Below are positions 1 to 8,653 of a stretch of DNA of 64,000 nucleotides, in pieces. Origin of the DNA: CAVPTL01 sp963729195. Its GTDB lineage: Bacteria; Actinomycetota; Thermoleophilia; Gaiellales; JAICJC01. Made by a program: the position numbers and the translations under genes. Where the stretch lies: contig CAVSNF010000027.1 of NCBI GenBank assembly GCA_963729195.1, positions 62,001-126,000 on the forward strand. Reading direction: 5' to 3'. Numbering within the stretch: the first letter of the stretch is position 1; each line of letters starts with the position of its first letter. The notes below the pieces were generated by a model. That model was not told the DNA's origin and did not search any database. It worked only from the letters and a program-made list of their open reading frames with translations.

Positions 1-1
1 C

Positions 2-377
2 GAGCCGCTGGCGACCTTCCGCGGCAGCGCTGCGGCCGGCGTCGATCCGCGGGTGATGGGAATCGGGCCGATCCCGGCGGTGCGCAAGCTGATCGAGCGC
101 ACCGGCGTGAGCATCGACCAGATCGACCTGGTGGAGTTGAACGAGGCGTTTGCCTCCCAGAGCGTGGCGGTCGTGCGCGAGCTGGGCATCGATCCCGACC
201 GGGTCAATGTCAACGGCGGCGCGATCGCGTTGGGGCATCCGCTGGGCATGAGCGGTGCCCGGCTGGTGGTATCGCTGGTGCACGAGCTGCGCCGGCGTGA
301 GTGCCCGCTACGGCCTGGCCACCCTGTGCGTGGGGGTGGGGCAGGGACAGGCGGCACTGTTCGAGCGGACACCGTGA
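2..377 (+). CDS. Thiolase (acetyl-CoA acyltransferase), C-terminal part, frameshifted
   Basis: The gene runs in from the left edge, so only the C-terminal domain is present. It shows the thiolase active-site signatures in order: NEAFASQ, then GGAIALGHPLGMSGAR with the catalytic His, then LCVGVGQG with the second catalytic Cys. The last motif lies in a different frame from the first two, so there is a one-base indel near 299-305. The stop at 375-377 overlaps the GTG start of pobA (GTGA), so the two are translationally coupled. Next to a 4-hydroxybenzoate hydroxylase, a 3-oxoadipyl-CoA thiolase role (PcaF, last step of the beta-ketoadipate pathway) is a reasonable inference. A generic acetyl-CoA acetyltransferase is the alternative. 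Confidence 0.85.
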
Positions 378-1565
378 TTGGCCAGACCACTCAGGTGGGG
401 ATTGTCGGTGCCGGCCCGGCCGGACTGACGCTGGCGCAGTTGCTCAAATGCCGCGGGATCGAGTCGGTGGTGCTGGAGAATCGCAGCCGTGAGTACTGTG
501 AAGCAGCGGCTGCGGGCCGGTGTCCTGGAGCAGGGCACTGTCGACGTGCTTACGGAGATCGGCGCCGGCGAGCGGCTGCGCTCGCGAGGGGATCGTCCAT
601 CACGGCATTGAGCTGCAGTTCGACGGCGAGCGCCACCGCATCCCGCTGTCTGAGCTGACCGACGGCGCGACGATCGTGATCTATGGTCAGACCGAAGTGG
701 TCAAGGATCTGATCGCGCTGCGTGTCGAGCAGGGCGATCCGCTGGTGTTCGAGGCCGAGGATGTCGCCCTGTGGGATCTGGACGGCGAGCAGCCGCGCAT
801 CAGCTACCGCCACGACGGACAGGATCACATGCTGCGCTGCGACGTGATCGCCGGCTGCGACGGCTTCCACGGCGTTTCGCGGCCGTCGATCCCCAAAGGG
901 GTGCTGAGGTCGGCTGAGCGGGAGTATCCGTACGGCTGGCTCGGCATCCTGGCCGACGTCGCGCCGTCCATCGACGAGCTCGTGTACGCCCACCATCCGC
1001 GCGGCTTTGCGCTGCACAGTCTGCGCTCACCCACCATCAGCCGCCTCTACCTCCAGGTGGCCCACGACGAGGACATCGGGCTGTGGCCCGACGAGCGCAT
1101 CTGGGGCGAGCTGCACACGCAGGCTGGGGCTGCCGGGCTGGACGCTGGCCGAGGGGCCGGTGCTGGAGAAGGGCGTCACCGGGATGCGCAGCTTCGTGAC
1201 CGAGCCGATGCAGTACGGGCACCTCTTCCTCGCGGGCGATTCCGCCCACATCGTGCCCCCGACGGGAGCCAAGGGGCTGAACCTTGCGATCGCGGACGTC
1301 GAGCTTCTGGGCGACGCGATCACCGTCGTGGTACGCGACGGGTGACCGGGCCGCCCTGGACGGCTACTCACAGGCCTGTCTGCGGCGAGTGTGGCGGGCC
1401 GAGCACTTCTCGTGGTGGATGACCTCGATGCTTCACCGGCTGCCGGGCGACGATCCCTACGACCTCGAGCTGCAGCTGTCGCAGCTGCGCTACGTCGCCG
1501 GCTCGCGGGCGGCGGCCACCTCGCTGGCTGAGAACTACGTCGGCATCGCCTCGCGGGCGGCATGA
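374..1565 (+). CDS. pobA: 4-hydroxybenzoate 3-monooxygenase (PobA), several frameshifts
   Basis: FAD-dependent aromatic hydroxylase converting 4-hydroxybenzoate to protocatechuate. The N-terminal FAD motif IVGAGPAGLTL, the family block YGQTEVVKDLIA, the second FAD motif GCDGFHGVSR and the C-terminal FLAGDSAHIVPPTGAKGLNLA region are all present and in order. The summed length (about 397 codons) fits the roughly 390-residue family. The reading frame changes near 500, 590, 1125 and 1342, so as written no full protein is made. The conservation on both sides of each break suggests sequence indels rather than old decay. The GTG start at 374 overlaps the thiolase stop, and the end overlaps the next start (ATGA at 1562). 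Confidence 0.85.
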
Positions 1566-2185
1566 GCGAGCCTCGCATCGTCGACTCGCACATGCGCGCC
1601 TACTACGACCGGCGGGCGCGGGAGTATGACGACTGGTGGTTGGGGGACGGCCGCTTCGCGGAAGTCGACCGTCCCGGCTGGCGGGATGAGGTGCAGGCGG
1701 TGATCGCCGTGGTCGCCGGTCTGCGCGCCTGCCCGAGTGCTCGACGTGGCCTGCGGCACGGGATTTCTCACCCAGCACCTGCGCGGCCAGGTGGTGGGCC
1801 TCGATCAGAGCGCGGCGATGGTCGAAGTCGCGCGGCGCGAGGCTGCCGCACGCCACGCGTGGTTCAGGGTGACGCGGTGCCGCTGCCGTTCGCCGACGGT
1901 GAGTTCGACCGCGTGTTCACCGGCCACTTCTACGGCCACCTGCTGCCTGATGAGCGCACCGCCTTCGTGGCCGAGGCGCGGCGGGTGGCCGGCGAGCTGG
2001 TCGTGGTCGACTCGGCCGTGCGCGAGGGCGTCGACCCCGAGCAGTGGCAGCAGCGGGTGCTCAACGACGGGTCGGAGCACCGCGTGTACAAGCGCTACTT
2101 CGTCGCCTCCGAGCTGGCGGACGAACTCGGCGGCGGCGACGTCCTCCACGCCGGCACCTGGTTCGTCGCGGTTAGGTGTGAATAA
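1562..2185 (+). CDS. Class I SAM-dependent methyltransferase
   Basis: Small methyltransferase with the SAM-binding glycine motif LDVACGTGF (about residue 60), the acidic end of strand 2 (VVGLDQS) and the later QGDAVPLPFADGEFDRVF block. The glycine-motif segment (about 1737-1860) is read in a different frame from the two ends, so there are two compensating indels; the start and stop belong to one frame. It is coupled to pobA by an ATGA overlap, but its substrate is unknown. The TAA stop (2183-2185) lies inside the palindromic repeat that begins at 2178, so the repeat sets the C-terminus. Confidence 0.75.
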   Translation: MSEPRIVDSHMRAYYDRRAREYDDWWLGDGRFAEVDRPGWRDEVQAVIAVVAGLRACPSARRGLRHGISHPAPARPGGGPRSERGDGRSRAARGCRTPRVVQGDAVPLPFADGEFDRVFTGHFYGHLLPDERTAFVAEARRVAGELVVVDSAVREGVDPEQWQQRVLNDGSEHRVYKRYFVASELADELGGGDVLHAGTWFVAVRCE

Positions 2186-2208
2186 CGGTGCCTGGCACCG
2201 TTATTCAC
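2178..2208. repeat. REP-like palindrome, full copy (AACG type, centre T)
   Basis: Two perfect 15-bp arms (left arm GTGAATAACGGTGCC) around a single central T. The same element recurs at 15330, 16937, 25294, 30660, 50333 and 57642. The stop codon of the upstream methyltransferase falls inside the left arm. It could act as a hairpin terminator or be a mobile REP-type element. Confidence 0.95.
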
Positions 2209-2221
2209 CACAGACGCCTGA

Positions 2222-2249
2222 GTGAAAATTGTGCCTGGCACCAATTCAT
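2222..2249. repeat. Degenerate companion palindrome (AATT type)
   Basis: Imperfect version of the same family. The left side reads GAAAATTGTGCC and has lost one G relative to the right side, GGCACCAATTCA. It sits 13 bp after the full copy. A near-identical companion (GAAAATTGTGCC) follows the full copy at 50333. Here it faces the 3' end of the minus-strand exporter gene at 2311. Confidence 0.75.
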
Positions 2250-2310
2250 CGAACGTCGATGTACGACTGGCGCCCTGAGCGCAGGCCGCCGCGGGCCCAA
2301 CGGGCCAGCC

Positions 2311-3209
2311 TCAGTTGGGAGCGATCTCGGGGGTGAGCGAGCTGGATCGGGCCGCGCCGATCGAGGCGGTGACCACCAGTACCGCGGCCAGTGCCTCCAG
2401 CGCACTCAGCGTCTGGCCCAGCACGATCAATCCCGACCGCCGCGCCCGCCACCGGCTCGAGGCTCGCGAGCACGCCGTAGACGCGGGCCGGCATGCGCCG
2501 CAAGGCGGCCAGCTCGAGCTGTAGGGAAACGCGGTCGAGAACACTGCCACGGCCACCGCGAGGGCGAGCACTGAGCCATCGGGGAGCGCCGAAATGCCGT
2601 CCACTCCGCCGATCGGTGCGAGCAGAACAGTCGCCACCGCCAGGCTCACGGCGAGCCCTTCGAAGCCCGGCCAGCGTGTGCCCACGCGCTTTGCGGTGAG
2701 GATGTAGCCGGCCCACGCGCCCGCCGCCGCCAGCGCGAACGCCGAGGCCGGCGGCGGTCACGGAGCTGTCTGACGGGGCTCCCGCGAAGAGCGCGACTCC
2801 GGTGCCGGCCATCGCTACCCACAGCACGTCGAGCCGGCGACGCGAGGCGGCCACGGCGACCCCGAGCGGGCCGAGGAACTCGACCGTCACGGCGATTCCC
2901 AGCGGCAGGCGATCGACGGCTTGATAGAAGGCGCTGTTCATTGTCGCAAGCAGTGCTCCCAAAAGCACCAGCAGCAGCAGATCGGCTCGCGAGCGGCCGC
3001 GCAGGGTGGGACGCGTGATTGCCAGCAGCAGCAGTGCGCCGAGCCCGCATCGCAGAAACACAGCGCCCTCGACACCCGGCCGCATCGAACATGTGCGTCG
3101 CCAGTGCCGCACCCACCTGAAACGACACGATCGCGGTGATCAGCATCACCGGTGCCGGAACCGCGTCGGCCCGGCGGCCGTACATCTCCACTGTGTCTCG
3201 CACACCCAT
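2311..3209 (-). CDS. EamA/RhtA-type amino-acid exporter, frameshifted
   Basis: Drug/metabolite-transporter superfamily protein, about 299 codons, matching the ten-helix RhtA threonine/homoserine exporter size. The N-terminal helix (MLITAIVSFQVGAALATHMF), the segment AVTVEFLGPLGVAVA, the RhtA-like RVGTRWPGFEGLAVSLAVA and the last helices ending VLVVTASIGAA are all recognisable, but spread over three frames. I see breaks near 3075, 2755, 2530 and 2450. It is convergent with the methyltransferase across two palindromes. Confidence 0.75.
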
Positions 3210-3280
3210 CGCGGCAGGGTATCCGTCGGCAGCCGATGGGTTAGGCGGCGGCGGTCGCGGGGTATCTGCTCACTGCCTGC

Positions 3281-3604
3281 ATGACTACTCCCGAACCGAC
3301 TTTCGAGCACCACACCGTATCGGAGACGGCGGTGGTGTTGGTCGTGCACGGCGAGCTCGACATCGGATCGGCCGACGCACTCCGCGCCGCCCTGGATTCG
3401 GCGGAGGCCGAGCACACCACGGTGGTGCGGGTGGACGCAGGCGAGGTGCGGTTTCTCGACTCCACCGCCCTCGGTGTGATCCTGGCCTGCGCCCAGCGGC
3501 TGGAGGCCAGGGGCGGGCGGCTGGAGCTGTTGAACGTGACTCCTGCGGTGCGGCGGATCCTCGAGTTGACGCTGATCTCGCGCACGGTGCACCTGATCCC
3601 CTGA
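3281..3604 (+). CDS. STAS-domain anti-anti-sigma factor
   Basis: 107-residue single STAS domain. The segment VHGELDIGSADALRAAL and the phosphorylation loop FLDSTALGVIL, with Ser61 as the predicted phosphate acceptor, are typical of SpoIIAA/RsbV-like anti-sigma-factor antagonists. Such proteins bind an anti-sigma kinase when unphosphorylated and so release a sigma factor. No cognate kinase lies next to it. The ATG at 3281 gives the normal family N-terminus. The frame is intact. Confidence 0.88.
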   Translation: MTTPEPTFEHHTVSETAVVLVVHGELDIGSADALRAALDSAEAEHTTVVRVDAGEVRFLDSTALGVILACAQRLEARGGRLELLNVTPAVRRILELTLISRTVHLIP

Positions 3605-3617
3605 TTTGAAGCACCGC

Positions 3618-3971
3618 TCAGGCCGCGGGCTGATGCTCCGGCAGTCCGTGACGATCGACGGCGCGGTCGTAGTTGAGCCGCAGAAGTGCGATCACATCGC
3701 GCACGTCGTCGTCGCCGGAGATCCGGCGGGCTGCCGGTCCGCGCTTGTCGGGAAAGATCGGGTGGTGTTCGATCCGGCCCTGCTCGAACAGCTCGTCCCA
3801 GGTGTCCTTGGGGAAGCTGAAGTGGGCCGACCGGTCACCGTGGAGGTGTCCGATCGAGCGCCGGCCGACGGTGAACGCAAACTCTCCGCGGCTGCCGGGG
3901 CCGGCGGTCACCCCCGGCCAGGAGGTGACCTCGGCGGTGATCTGTTCGCTGGGGGACGGTTGGGTGCTCAT
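3618..3971 (-). CDS. DUF5519 (luciferase-domain) small protein
   Basis: 117-residue protein of the small family annotated as 'luciferase' or DUF5519. Hallmarks are the RSIGHLHGDRSAHFSF block and the C-terminal DDVRDVIALLRLNYDRA helix. It is not an LLM-type flavin luciferase and its activity is unknown. It is divergent from soxR, and its promoter has a 19-bp spacer containing a SoxR box (see 4005-4035). I therefore infer that it is induced by redox stress through SoxR. Frame intact; start ATG 3971. Confidence 0.8.
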   Translation of the reverse strand: MSTQPSPSEQITAEVTSWPGVTAGPGSRGEFAFTVGRRSIGHLHGDRSAHFSFPKDTWDELFEQGRIEHHPIFPDKRGPAARRISGDDDVRDVIALLRLNYDRAVDRHGLPEHQPAA

Positions 3972-4004
3972 GGAATTCCCTTCGTGTCAGGTCGTCTCCG
4001 ATAC

Positions 4005-4035
4005 ACTCTAGAAGTTCAAGTTAGCTTGAAGTCAA
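4005..4035 (-). promoter_or_regulatory. SoxR-type promoter with operator in a 19-bp spacer
   Basis: On the minus strand the -35 is TTGACT (4035-4030), the spacer is exactly 19 bp and the -10 is TAGAGT (4010-4005). The spacer region holds the near-palindrome TTCAAG-TTAG-CTTGAA (4015-4030), close to the well-known SoxR box core CTCAAGTTAACTTGAG. The overlong spacer with the dyad between -35 and -10 is the established MerR-family activation layout. It points at the DUF5519 gene. Confidence 0.85.
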
Positions 4036-4044
4036 GGAATCGGC

Positions 4045-4497
4045 ATGCGCGAGGTGATGACCATCAGCGAAGTCTCCCGCCGCAGCGGGGTGGCCTCCTC
4101 GGCTCTTCGCTATTACGAGCAGCGCGGCCTGATCGGATCGTCGCGGGCAGGTTCGGGGCATCGCCGGTACCCACGGTCGGTGCTGCGCCGGATCGCCTTC
4201 ATCGTCTTTGCCCAGCGCGTCGGGCTGACGCTGGAGGAGATCGGCGACGAGCTCGCCAAGCTGCCGCCCGACCGCGCCCCGGCCCGCGCGGACTGGTCGC
4301 GGCTCTCGCGCAGCTGGGCGGCGCGGATCGATGACCGGATCGCGGAGCTGGAACGCCTCAAGCTGGGGCTGACCGAGTGCATCGGCTGCGGCTGCCTGTC
4401 GCTCGACCGCTGCAAGCTGGCCAATCCCGGCGATCGGGCGGCCGGGCTGGGCCAGGGGCCGCGCTACTGGATCGGTGACCGCCCGGCGACCGGCTGA
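4045..4497 (+). CDS. soxR: Redox-sensitive MerR-family activator SoxR
   Basis: 150 residues: an N-terminal winged helix-turn-helix (TISEVSRRSGVASSALRYYE), a dimerisation helix, and the SoxR iron-sulphur motif CIGCGCLSLDRC with cysteines at about 112, 115, 117 and 123 (C-x2-C-x-C-x5-C). The C-terminal PRYWIGD block is also typical. SoxR senses superoxide or redox-cycling drugs through its [2Fe-2S] cluster. In actinobacteria it usually controls a few redox enzymes rather than soxS. Its binding site lies just upstream and is shared with the divergent gene. Confidence 0.92.
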   Translation: MREVMTISEVSRRSGVASSALRYYEQRGLIGSSRAGSGHRRYPRSVLRRIAFIVFAQRVGLTLEEIGDELAKLPPDRAPARADWSRLSRSWAARIDDRIAELERLKLGLTECIGCGCLSLDRCKLANPGDRAAGLGQGPRYWIGDRPATG

Positions 4498-4498
4498 G

Positions 4499-5254
4499 CT
4501 ACGGGTGCAGCGACCGCTGCACGATCACAACCGGCGTGCCGGCCTCGGCGTGACGTGCCAGCCAGTCGATGTCGCCGTTTCGCATCCGCACGCAGCCGTG
4601 GGAGGACGCCGTCCCCACCGGCACGCTCAGGCTGTTTCCGCCGCGGCCGTGCAGCGCCACCCGGCCGTCGCCGCCGGCAAAGGTGTTGAGCACGTTCGAG
4701 TGGGCGGTCAGGGTGAGCATCCACGAGCCGTAGAACTGGGTCGGGTCGGGCAGTTGGATGCGCTCGGCAACCGCGAACCGGCCGGTGGGAGTGGGAGTGG
4801 AGGACGCGCCGACCACCACCGGGAAGCTCCGCACCAGCCGGCCCCGCCGAAGCGCGTACAGGCGTCGATCGGCCAGCGACACGACCACCCTCCAGGGAGT
4901 GGTGAGAACGACCGCCTGGTTCCCGGAGATCCAGCCGCTGGCGCCGTTCGGCCGGGTTGGCAGCAGCACCCGAAGCCAGGTCTGTCCTTCCGTCTGGCGG
5001 CTGTCCAGCACGAGTAGCTGGGTCGGCCCGCCGCCCGGTCGGATGCTGGTTTGCATCTCCTCCATCACCGCTCCACCGGGCGCGTGCAGCGCGGGGGCGG
5101 CCAGCATCAGCTTGGCCACCCGGGCGGGCGTGAACGACGACTGCGGCGTGGACAGCGGACTCGGCCCGCCGGATGTGCTTTGCGAATCGCTCCCGCCGCT
5201 GCAGCCCGCTGCGACGACGGCGACCAGCGCCGCTGTCAGCAGCCCGCGGATCAT
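4499..5254 (-). CDS. L,D-transpeptidase lipoprotein (YkuD domain)
   Basis: 251 residues. The N-terminus is a lipoprotein signal ending VVAAGC (Cys18). A central SH3-like segment (about 85-115, with QTWLRVLLPTRPNGASGWI) follows, then the YkuD catalytic domain with the ALHGRGG motif and SHGCVRM (catalytic Cys about 221). These enzymes make 3-3 peptidoglycan cross-links or attach proteins to peptidoglycan, outside the membrane. Its ATG overlaps the stop of the upstream DUF11 protein (ATGA), so a joint envelope role is likely. It is convergent with soxR with one base between stops. Confidence 0.92.
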   Translation of the reverse strand: MIRGLLTAALVAVVAAGCSGGSDSQSTSGGPSPLSTPQSSFTPARVAKLMLAAPALHAPGGAVMEEMQTSIRPGGGPTQLLVLDSRQTEGQTWLRVLLPTRPNGASGWISGNQAVVLTTPWRVVVSLADRRLYALRRGRLVRSFPVVVGASSTPTPTGRFAVAERIQLPDPTQFYGSWMLTLTAHSNVLNTFAGGDGRVALHGRGGNSLSVPVGTASSHGCVRMRNGDIDWLARHAEAGTPVVIVQRSLHP

Positions 5255-7888
5255 CCGGTCACGATCGGGATCGAGGCCGGGGTGACGCCCTCCACGTCGG
5301 TCGTTGCCGCGTCGCGCACGGAGGCGGCGTCACGGGCGTTCACGATCATCAGGTTTCGGATCGCGCCCTGGGGAGCGTCGCGGTCGACCCGCAGCACCAC
5401 GGTGCGCACCTCGGTGTCGCCGGCGGCGATCGACGCGAAGTGCCAGCAGGCCCGGCCGCCGGAGAGCGTGGCGCCGTCGATATCGACGTAGGTCGGTGTT
5501 CGGCGGCGGGGTGTCGCAGGCGGTCACATTGGTGGCCGCCGCCGGCCCGGTCACGGTGATCGCCAGCCGATAGCTCACGGTGGCTCCGGCCTCAACCGTC
5601 GGGCTGGCCACCGTCTTGGTGGCCTTGAGGGTGGTGGCCATGATCTCGGCGGTCACATTGGCCAGGTTGTCGGTCAGGTTGGGGTCGACCTGGTCGGCGG
5701 TGATCTGGGCGGTGTTGGACAGCGGCTGACCGCTGGTTCCCGCGGCCACCGTGGCCTGGACGGTGATGGTCACGGTTCCACCCATGGGGACGGTGCCGAG
5801 CGCACAGGTGACGGTGGTCGTGACGGTGCAGGTGCCTTGCGTGGTGGTCGCCGTGACGCCGGTGATCTGGGCCGGAACGGGGTCGGTGACGACCGCGTTG
5901 GTGGCATCGCTGGGGCCGTGGTTGGTGGCCGTGATCGTAAAGCTGACCGGCCCGCCGGCGATCGGCTGCATCGGCGTCATCGTCTTGAGCAGTCCCAGGT
6001 CGGCTGCGGGGGAAACCGTGACGGTGTCGCTGGCGTCGTTGTTCGAGGGATCGCCGTCCAGACCACCCGACACGGTGGCGGTGTTGGTGATCGACGGCGG
6101 AGCGGAGTTGGCCACGTTGACCGCCACGGTGATATCGGGATAGCCGGCCCCCGCCGCGAGTGCGTCGCTGCGGGTGCAGGTAACCGTCTGGGTGGCGACG
6201 CTGCAGCTCCAGCCGGTGCCCGAGGCGCCGGTCGACCGGCAGCGACGCCGGAACAGGATCGGTCACCGTGACCAGGCCCTGGGACGGGCTGTTGCCGGCG
6301 TTGGACACCGACAGCGTGAATCCCGAGGAACCGCCCGCACCGAATCCGCCGGCGTCGGTCTTGGTCATCACCAGGTCGGGGGCGGTCACCGTCGACAGGG
6401 TCTGCGTGCTCGTATCGCTCAGTCCGAAGGTGGGGTTGGTCTGAGACTCGTAGGAGTTGCTCGCAGTGTTGGTGATCAGCGTCTGGTCGGGGGTGGGCGT
6501 ATCGATCGTGACCTGGAACTGCACCTGGTATGACTGCCCGGGGGCGATCACACCGCCGTTGGCGGCGTTCGCCCCGGTACCGACTCGGAACACCACATCG
6601 GGGCCTGCGACCTCGGCCTGGTCGTCACCCGCGGCGTCGGTCTTGGCGCCCGCGATCCCGCCGGGACTGGCGACCACCTGGAGGCTCCCCGGAACGACGG
6701 TGGTGTGGGCCGGAATCGGATCGGTCACCACCACGTTAGCGGCTGCGTCCTGGCCGGTATTGGTGGCGGTCGAGCGAGTACTGGATCACGTCGCCCTGCT
6801 CCAAGCCGCCGCCGTTCACGATCGACCGCCGACTTGACCGGAATCAGCCGCGGGGTGAACAGCTCGGTCGCAAACGTGACCACCCCCGGCAGGTATGTCT
6901 CGCCGCCGGTGGTGAGGTGGATCGTGGCCGAACTGGCGCTGTTTGCCAGGATCCCGCTGGCGTTCACGATGTCGGCGTCGTACCCGAGCTGGTTGACGTA
7001 GTTCGGATTCTTGGTGGTGACGTTCGACCCGAACGCCGAGATCGAGCTGTTGAAGAAGTTGTTGGCCGGGTTGGTGGCGTCGGTGAGCGTGGTGGCGTTG
7101 AGCACCGCCGAGTCACCGGTGCTGCCCCGGTCGCCCTCCCAGGCGATGAAGCCGAGGCTGGTGTTGACCGGGCCGCTGGACGGCGTCACGAACCCCGACA
7201 CCGGGATGTCGAGCGTCGGGGTGGCGCTGCTGACCGTGCCCAGACCGTCGAACACGGTCAGGTTTCGGGGAGGCTGGGCGGGATCGTGGTAGGCGACCAC
7301 CAGTCCCCAGCCCGCGTATCGATCCTGGCCGGTGCCGGCCTGAACGTTGGCGACGGTGTAGGTGCCGGCCCCGCCGGCCTGCACGGCGGCGGTGACGTCG
7401 GCGAAGCCCTGGTATCGGGTCGGGGCGGCGGTGCTGCCGTCCAGTGTCGAGGCGGTCACGGTGGCGTACCCGCCGCCGGGTGGAGCCATCAGCACGGATC
7501 CGCGGCTGGCCGCAGCGGGTGCAGCGGCACCGCCCGCGGCGCCGGCGCTGGTATCGCCGCCCCAGTACAGCCCTGCGAACAGCACCGTGGAACCGGCCGG
7601 CAGCGACAGATCGGCGGTACTCGAGTCAAACGTGGTCGGATTCGAGTCGGCGTCCACGTAGGTCATCGTGTACTGGTTGTTGTTGGTTGCCCCGCCGGCC
7701 TGGGCGCCGGCGCAGGCCGCGTCGCTGGCCGGGCACGTCAGCAGCGTGTTGGCGGCAATCGTGATGTTGCCGGTGTCGTTGGCGGTGAACCGGGTGCTGA
7801 ACGCACGGTCGGCCGCTCCCGCCGGTGCGGCTTGAAACACGAGCAGGAGCATCACAACGACTCCCAGAAGCTGCCGCGTCCTCGACAT
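5251..7888 (-). CDS. Large secreted DUF11-repeat surface protein, frameshifted
   Basis: About 880 codons. The signal peptide begins MSRTRQLLGVVVMLLLVFQ and ends AAPAGAA. The N-terminal half (about 30-340) is a globular region with FAGLYWGGDT and YTVANVQAGTGQDRYAGWG, as in bacterial adhesin-like proteins. At least three DUF11 repeats follow, marked by DPIPA/DPVPA and by ITNTATVSGGLDGDPSNNDASD. Frame changes are visible near 6830, 6767, 6225 and 5500. The C-terminal residues (GVTPASIPIVTG) end at 5251, overlapping the L,D-transpeptidase start. That coupling suggests cell-wall attachment, although I see no LPXTG motif. A GTG at 7906 is an alternative start. Confidence 0.75.
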
Positions 7889-7978
7889 TGGAGCAGACCG
7901 TAACACAGCGGACGGCGGTCACGGGGGCGTAATTCAAGCCACGAAATCCGATCGCCGGCGACTACCGTTAGAAGGGAG

Positions 7979-8604
7979 ATGGCCACCACTCCCCATGCCA
8001 CAGCACAGCTCGAGCTGGCCGACTGGCGCCGGCAAGTGTTTGAGCTGTACGCCGCGATTCGGCGGCACGAGCGCCTGCACGAGGCCTGGCAGGAGTGGTG
8101 TACCCGCCGCGATCAGCTGTTTCGCGATCACGCCCAGTCGCCCCTCGACGACGCCGGCAGAGCCGCCTTTACGGGGCTCGAGTACTACGGGTATTCGGCC
8201 GAGTGGCGGGTGCAGGCCGACGTGGTCGCCGTCGCCCCCGACGCCCCTGGAGATCGAAACCAGCACCGGAGCTCGATTCACCGCGACCCATTTTGCCGAC
8301 GCGCAGTTCCCGCTGGCCGGAGTCGATCGCTCGCTTCCGCTGTACTGGCTGGCGGGGTATGCCGGAGGCCTGCTGCTGCCGTTCTCCGACAGCACCGGCG
8401 GATCGACCACCTACCCCGGCGGCCGCTACCTGCTGGACACGGTCAAGGGCGCCGACCTGGGCGAGCGGGACGGGTGGCTGACGCTCGACTTCAACTTCGC
8501 CTACAACCCGTCCTGCGCGTACAACCCGGCCTGGGTGTGCCCGCTGGCGCCCGCCGCCAGCCGTCTTCGATTGCCCGATCGAGGCCGGCGAGCGGCACCG
8601 CTGA
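7979..8604 (+). CDS. DUF1684 family protein, frameshifted
   Basis: About 208 codons. The DUF1684 pattern is clear: ELADWRRQVFELYAAIR and RRDQLFRDHAQSPL at the start, then YWLAGYAGGLLLPFSD, GGRYLLDTVKGADLG, and LDFNFAYNPSCAYNP with CPLAP near the end. The three segments are in three frames, with breaks near 8245 and 8565; the natural end PIEAGERHR is at 8604. Function of the family is not established. A purine-rich stretch (AGAAGGGAG) abuts the ATG. Confidence 0.75.
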
Positions 8605-8653
8605 CGGCGCCGTTCGGGTGTCGAATTTCCGCGTCCGGCGGTAGGATCGGGGC

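Noticed and set aside
308..1030. Long minus-strand open frames opposite pobA and other genes
   Set aside because: GC-rich codon bias leaves antisense frames open; none shows a protein family signature while the sense frames do.
1125..1345. Programmed ribosomal frameshifting in pobA
   Set aside because: Several shifts in both directions within one gene, no slippery heptamers at the breaks, and the same kind of breaks in many unrelated genes.
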